DNA of 64,000 nucleotides from Colletotrichum lupini (Eukaryota; Ascomycota; Sordariomycetes; Glomerellales; Glomerellaceae), in NCBI RefSeq assembly GCF_023278565.1, contig NC_064677.1:6262001-6326000 (forward strand), written 5' to 3'. A program made the translations under genes and the position numbers. Positions 61,960 to 64,000 of the stretch are shown piece by piece (the first letter of the stretch is position 1; each line of letters opens with the position of its first letter). The notes under the pieces were generated by a model. The model saw only the letters and a program-made list of their open reading frames with translations. It made no database searches and was not told the origin of the DNA.

Positions 61960-63902
61960 TCAATCCACATACCAGTCTTGGTCGTCCGGGTAAGACTCGC
62001 ACCTTATACCGCCGCCAAAGTACGCCACCTGGCGCACATACTGCATGAAGCGCTCGATGGCGGCCTCGTAAGTGGCAGAGGCTTTCGTTAGACAACACCT
62101 CGAAATACAAGGCTTCTTTCAGGGTTGCACTGGACTCTTCCACAATTTTCTTGGCCGTTTGCTTCACTAGCTCAGCAATGACAACAGCATCTTCCCAGAT
62201 ATTCTCAACGGCATCTCCGCCTGTCCGCTGTCTCGACTCAACCACAACCCTTCGGTTCAACTCTTCGACACAGTTGTTGGCTGCTTCAGCAATGATGCTG
62301 GCACCGCCGCTGAGAGGCATTATCTTTACAGGTAACTCGCTTGTGGTCTGCAAAGGCTCCTGATTCAGACTCAGAATGTCGAGAGCGCTCACTTCTGACG
62401 GTTGCGACGCAATGGAAACGAGTAGACCTGGCCCGCTGATGTTGGCGTTTTGGTATATCAGCGCCGCAGACCTGCTCCCAAGGAGTTGGAGAAGATTTGG
62501 CCTCTGACTTGATTCGGAGCGTGATTCTGCATGTGCAGATCCGGATTTCCGGGTCTCATTTTCGCCCTTGTGAATTCTGACAGCAAACCAGCCATCTTCA
62601 TCTGCTTGTAGCTTTGCCAAAAATACAGAAGGGGGTGTGGCTTCATCTTCCGAGTGGATATCCTTTCGGTCATTCATTGATACCATTGGCAATAACTTGC
62701 CAAATGAACCAGCAGTGGCAGCCAAACTCGTGAGTCGCGCCCCAGGAAGCCTCACGTGTAGACCCTTGTCGGAAATCTTCGCCGGATACGCACTGGAATG
62801 AGAAACATAGAGATTGCCGTATTTCGCGTACTGGACAAGAGTTGCGGGTGCCCACCGATATCCTGGGACTTGAACACGTGGGACAGAGGAGAAAATAAGG
62901 TCAGATGGCAGACTCCCACCGAGGCCCTGAAGCCTCCTCCACAACTCACACATGCCCTCCTCGGGAGTCTCTCCGTGGCCAATAAGAGGTACGACTCCCC
63001 GTGTGCTGTTGATACGCAAATTCAGCAGCGTAGCCAAGCAAATCACCTCGTCGGACGCAACCGTGACGTTGCGGTATTTCAAAGCGGCAGTGAGCATGCT
63101 CAAGAAGAAGTCAAATCCCTTCAGACTATGCTTCACTGGCTTGTCGCCATCATCATCTCCTAGCTGCCACATGTGAGTGCTGAGGTCGCGGAATTCTGCC
63201 ATGAAGCGGTATGCCAACAAGGCCTCTTGTCGGGGGGCTTGCTTCAGGAGGTTGATGATTGACTCGAGCGAGAGGATGCCATCGGCGAATGACAGACAAA
63301 GCCGGTCGCCAATCCCTCGAGCTCTGGAAGCACCAGCTAGGACTGCCTCTTGTAATGTCCACATCCTGCGCATGTAAGGAGATAGGTACAGCTGTGCTGC
63401 AACATCCATCACCCCTTTGGAGGGGTCCCGTACAATGTCGCCTATTTCCAAAGCTTCAAGCACTGCGCTTCTCACCATGACAACATTGGCGTTCGAGTAA
63501 ATTTCTCGCATCATGGAGAGGCAAACATTCTTTCCATATCCAGGAGTCGCAGGACAACACATGGTGTCGATCCAGATATTAAGCTGGCGTATTTTGGGTT
63601 TCGTTTGGATCATAATTCCCGTGCCGTCCTTTGATTCGTCTGCTTCTTTCTCTTCCACAACTTGGTATGCCATCATTGCCCAGTGTTGTACGTATGCCAG
63701 CTGACAAAAGGGTAGGGCATTCGCCGCCGGATCGCCCATCCCCTCTGACCATACGTGTGAGAGAGCGACGTAGTGATTATTGGGGTCTTTCCGCGACTCT
63801 TCGTCGATGCTGCAGGAACTGAGAGCGATGCCCAAACTGCCATCTTCAAGCCTTCCGATAGAAAAACAAGGGACATCGCCCTTTTGGTAGATGTTGGTAT
63901 CC
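61960..63902 (-). CDS. HET-domain (heterokaryon incompatibility type) protein, 5' end outside the window
   Basis: Two visible exons on the minus strand, 63,902-62,131 and 62,081-61,960. The 5' exon(s) lie beyond the right edge or just inside it; the acceptor (CTGTAATAG, with a CTAAC branch site upstream) is visible at 63,903. The 49-nt 3' intron is weak at its donor (GTGCAA) but has TCTAAC and AAAG. It joins to SATYEAAIERFMQYVRQVAYFGGG and a stop at 61,960. Reading through instead gives a basic, frame-shifted tail. HET motifs are present in order: YVALSHVWSEG, IWIDTMCCP, MMREIYSNANVVMV and YMRRMWTLQEAVLA. Role of the family: non-self recognition that can trigger cell death after fusion of unlike individuals; many members have unknown roles. 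The upstream piece DVPCFSIGRLEDGSLGIALS is in frame. Whether the gene is intact cannot be judged here. Confidence 0.82.
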
Positions 63903-64000
63903 CTATTACAGGGTAGTTAGTTCGAACCGTAGTTGACGAAGAGATTAATTAAACTATATAAATATCTGCGTAGTAGGTAGAAAAAGGAGGTTCTAACCGT
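63903..64000 (-). other. probable intron of the HET gene at the right edge
   Basis: On the minus strand the sequence ends ACTAACTACCCTGTAATAG just before the HET exon, a good branch site and acceptor. The donor would lie within this segment or beyond the window. Confidence 0.5.

Noticed and set aside
61850..62081. Unspliced C-terminal tail of the HET frame to 61,850
   Set aside because: The tail is basic and unlike the family. The +1 frame gives a coherent end after a short intron with a TCTAAC branch site.

Overview
This window reads as a chromosome arm segment from a filamentous ascomycete, most likely a Sordariomycete. The evidence is short GT-AG introns (46-196 nt) with CTAAC-type branch sites, a Rec8 cohesin, fungal Nup53, Mrs6, a HET-domain gene, a Fot1/pogo element, and blocks of very AT-rich DNA with the signature of repeat-induced point mutation (RIP). 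All gene models were built by reading exons and splice sites directly; none was checked by alignment.

Region by region. 1-2.58 kb: no gene I can support. 2.8-28.4 kb: a compact, conserved block. It holds a vacuolar subtilisin (+), a 1,132-aa disordered protein (+), a membrane-anchored LigB-type dioxygenase (-), an acyl-protein thioesterase (+), an IVY1-like protein (+), nucleoporin Nup53 (-), meiotic cohesin Rec8 (+), Rab escort protein Mrs6 (-), an unknown 172-aa Cys-containing protein (-), exosome subunit Rrp43 (-) and an epoxide-hydrolase-like enzyme (-). 28.98-33.91 kb: a RIP-ruined element with 33-bp terminal inverted repeats and a 5-bp target duplication. 33.91-34.42 kb: an unmutated island. 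34.42-41.75 kb: a RIP-ruined Ty3/gypsy retrotransposon with two LTRs and a CCTAG target duplication. 42.2-60.3 kb: one giant secreted Ser/Thr-rich repeat protein gene (-), split by a 1,887-bp Fot1/pogo-like element at 56,175-58,061. 61.96 kb to the right end: a HET-domain gene (-) whose 5' end lies outside the window.

The main result is the giant gene. Removing the transposon and one copy of its TA target restores one reading frame of about 5,402 codons: signal peptide, small Cys-bearing N-terminal region, about 45-aa repeats that resemble ALS/flocculin repeats in layout, a very long Ser/Thr region with a recurring VNxATLLSTxSS motif, and a folded C-terminal domain that looks like DUF6923. 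The insertion creates a consensus GTAAGT donor on the gene's own strand, so transcript processing of the element is a testable possibility.

The core genes are housekeeping (vacuolar proteolysis, membrane traffic, nuclear pore, RNA decay, meiosis) and do not form a pathway together. The right half is accessory: transposons, a giant surface-type protein and a HET gene. The elements show an unusually clear RIP pattern, in which the outermost 40-55 bp of each element is spared and the same LTR sequence is mutated where it lies internally.
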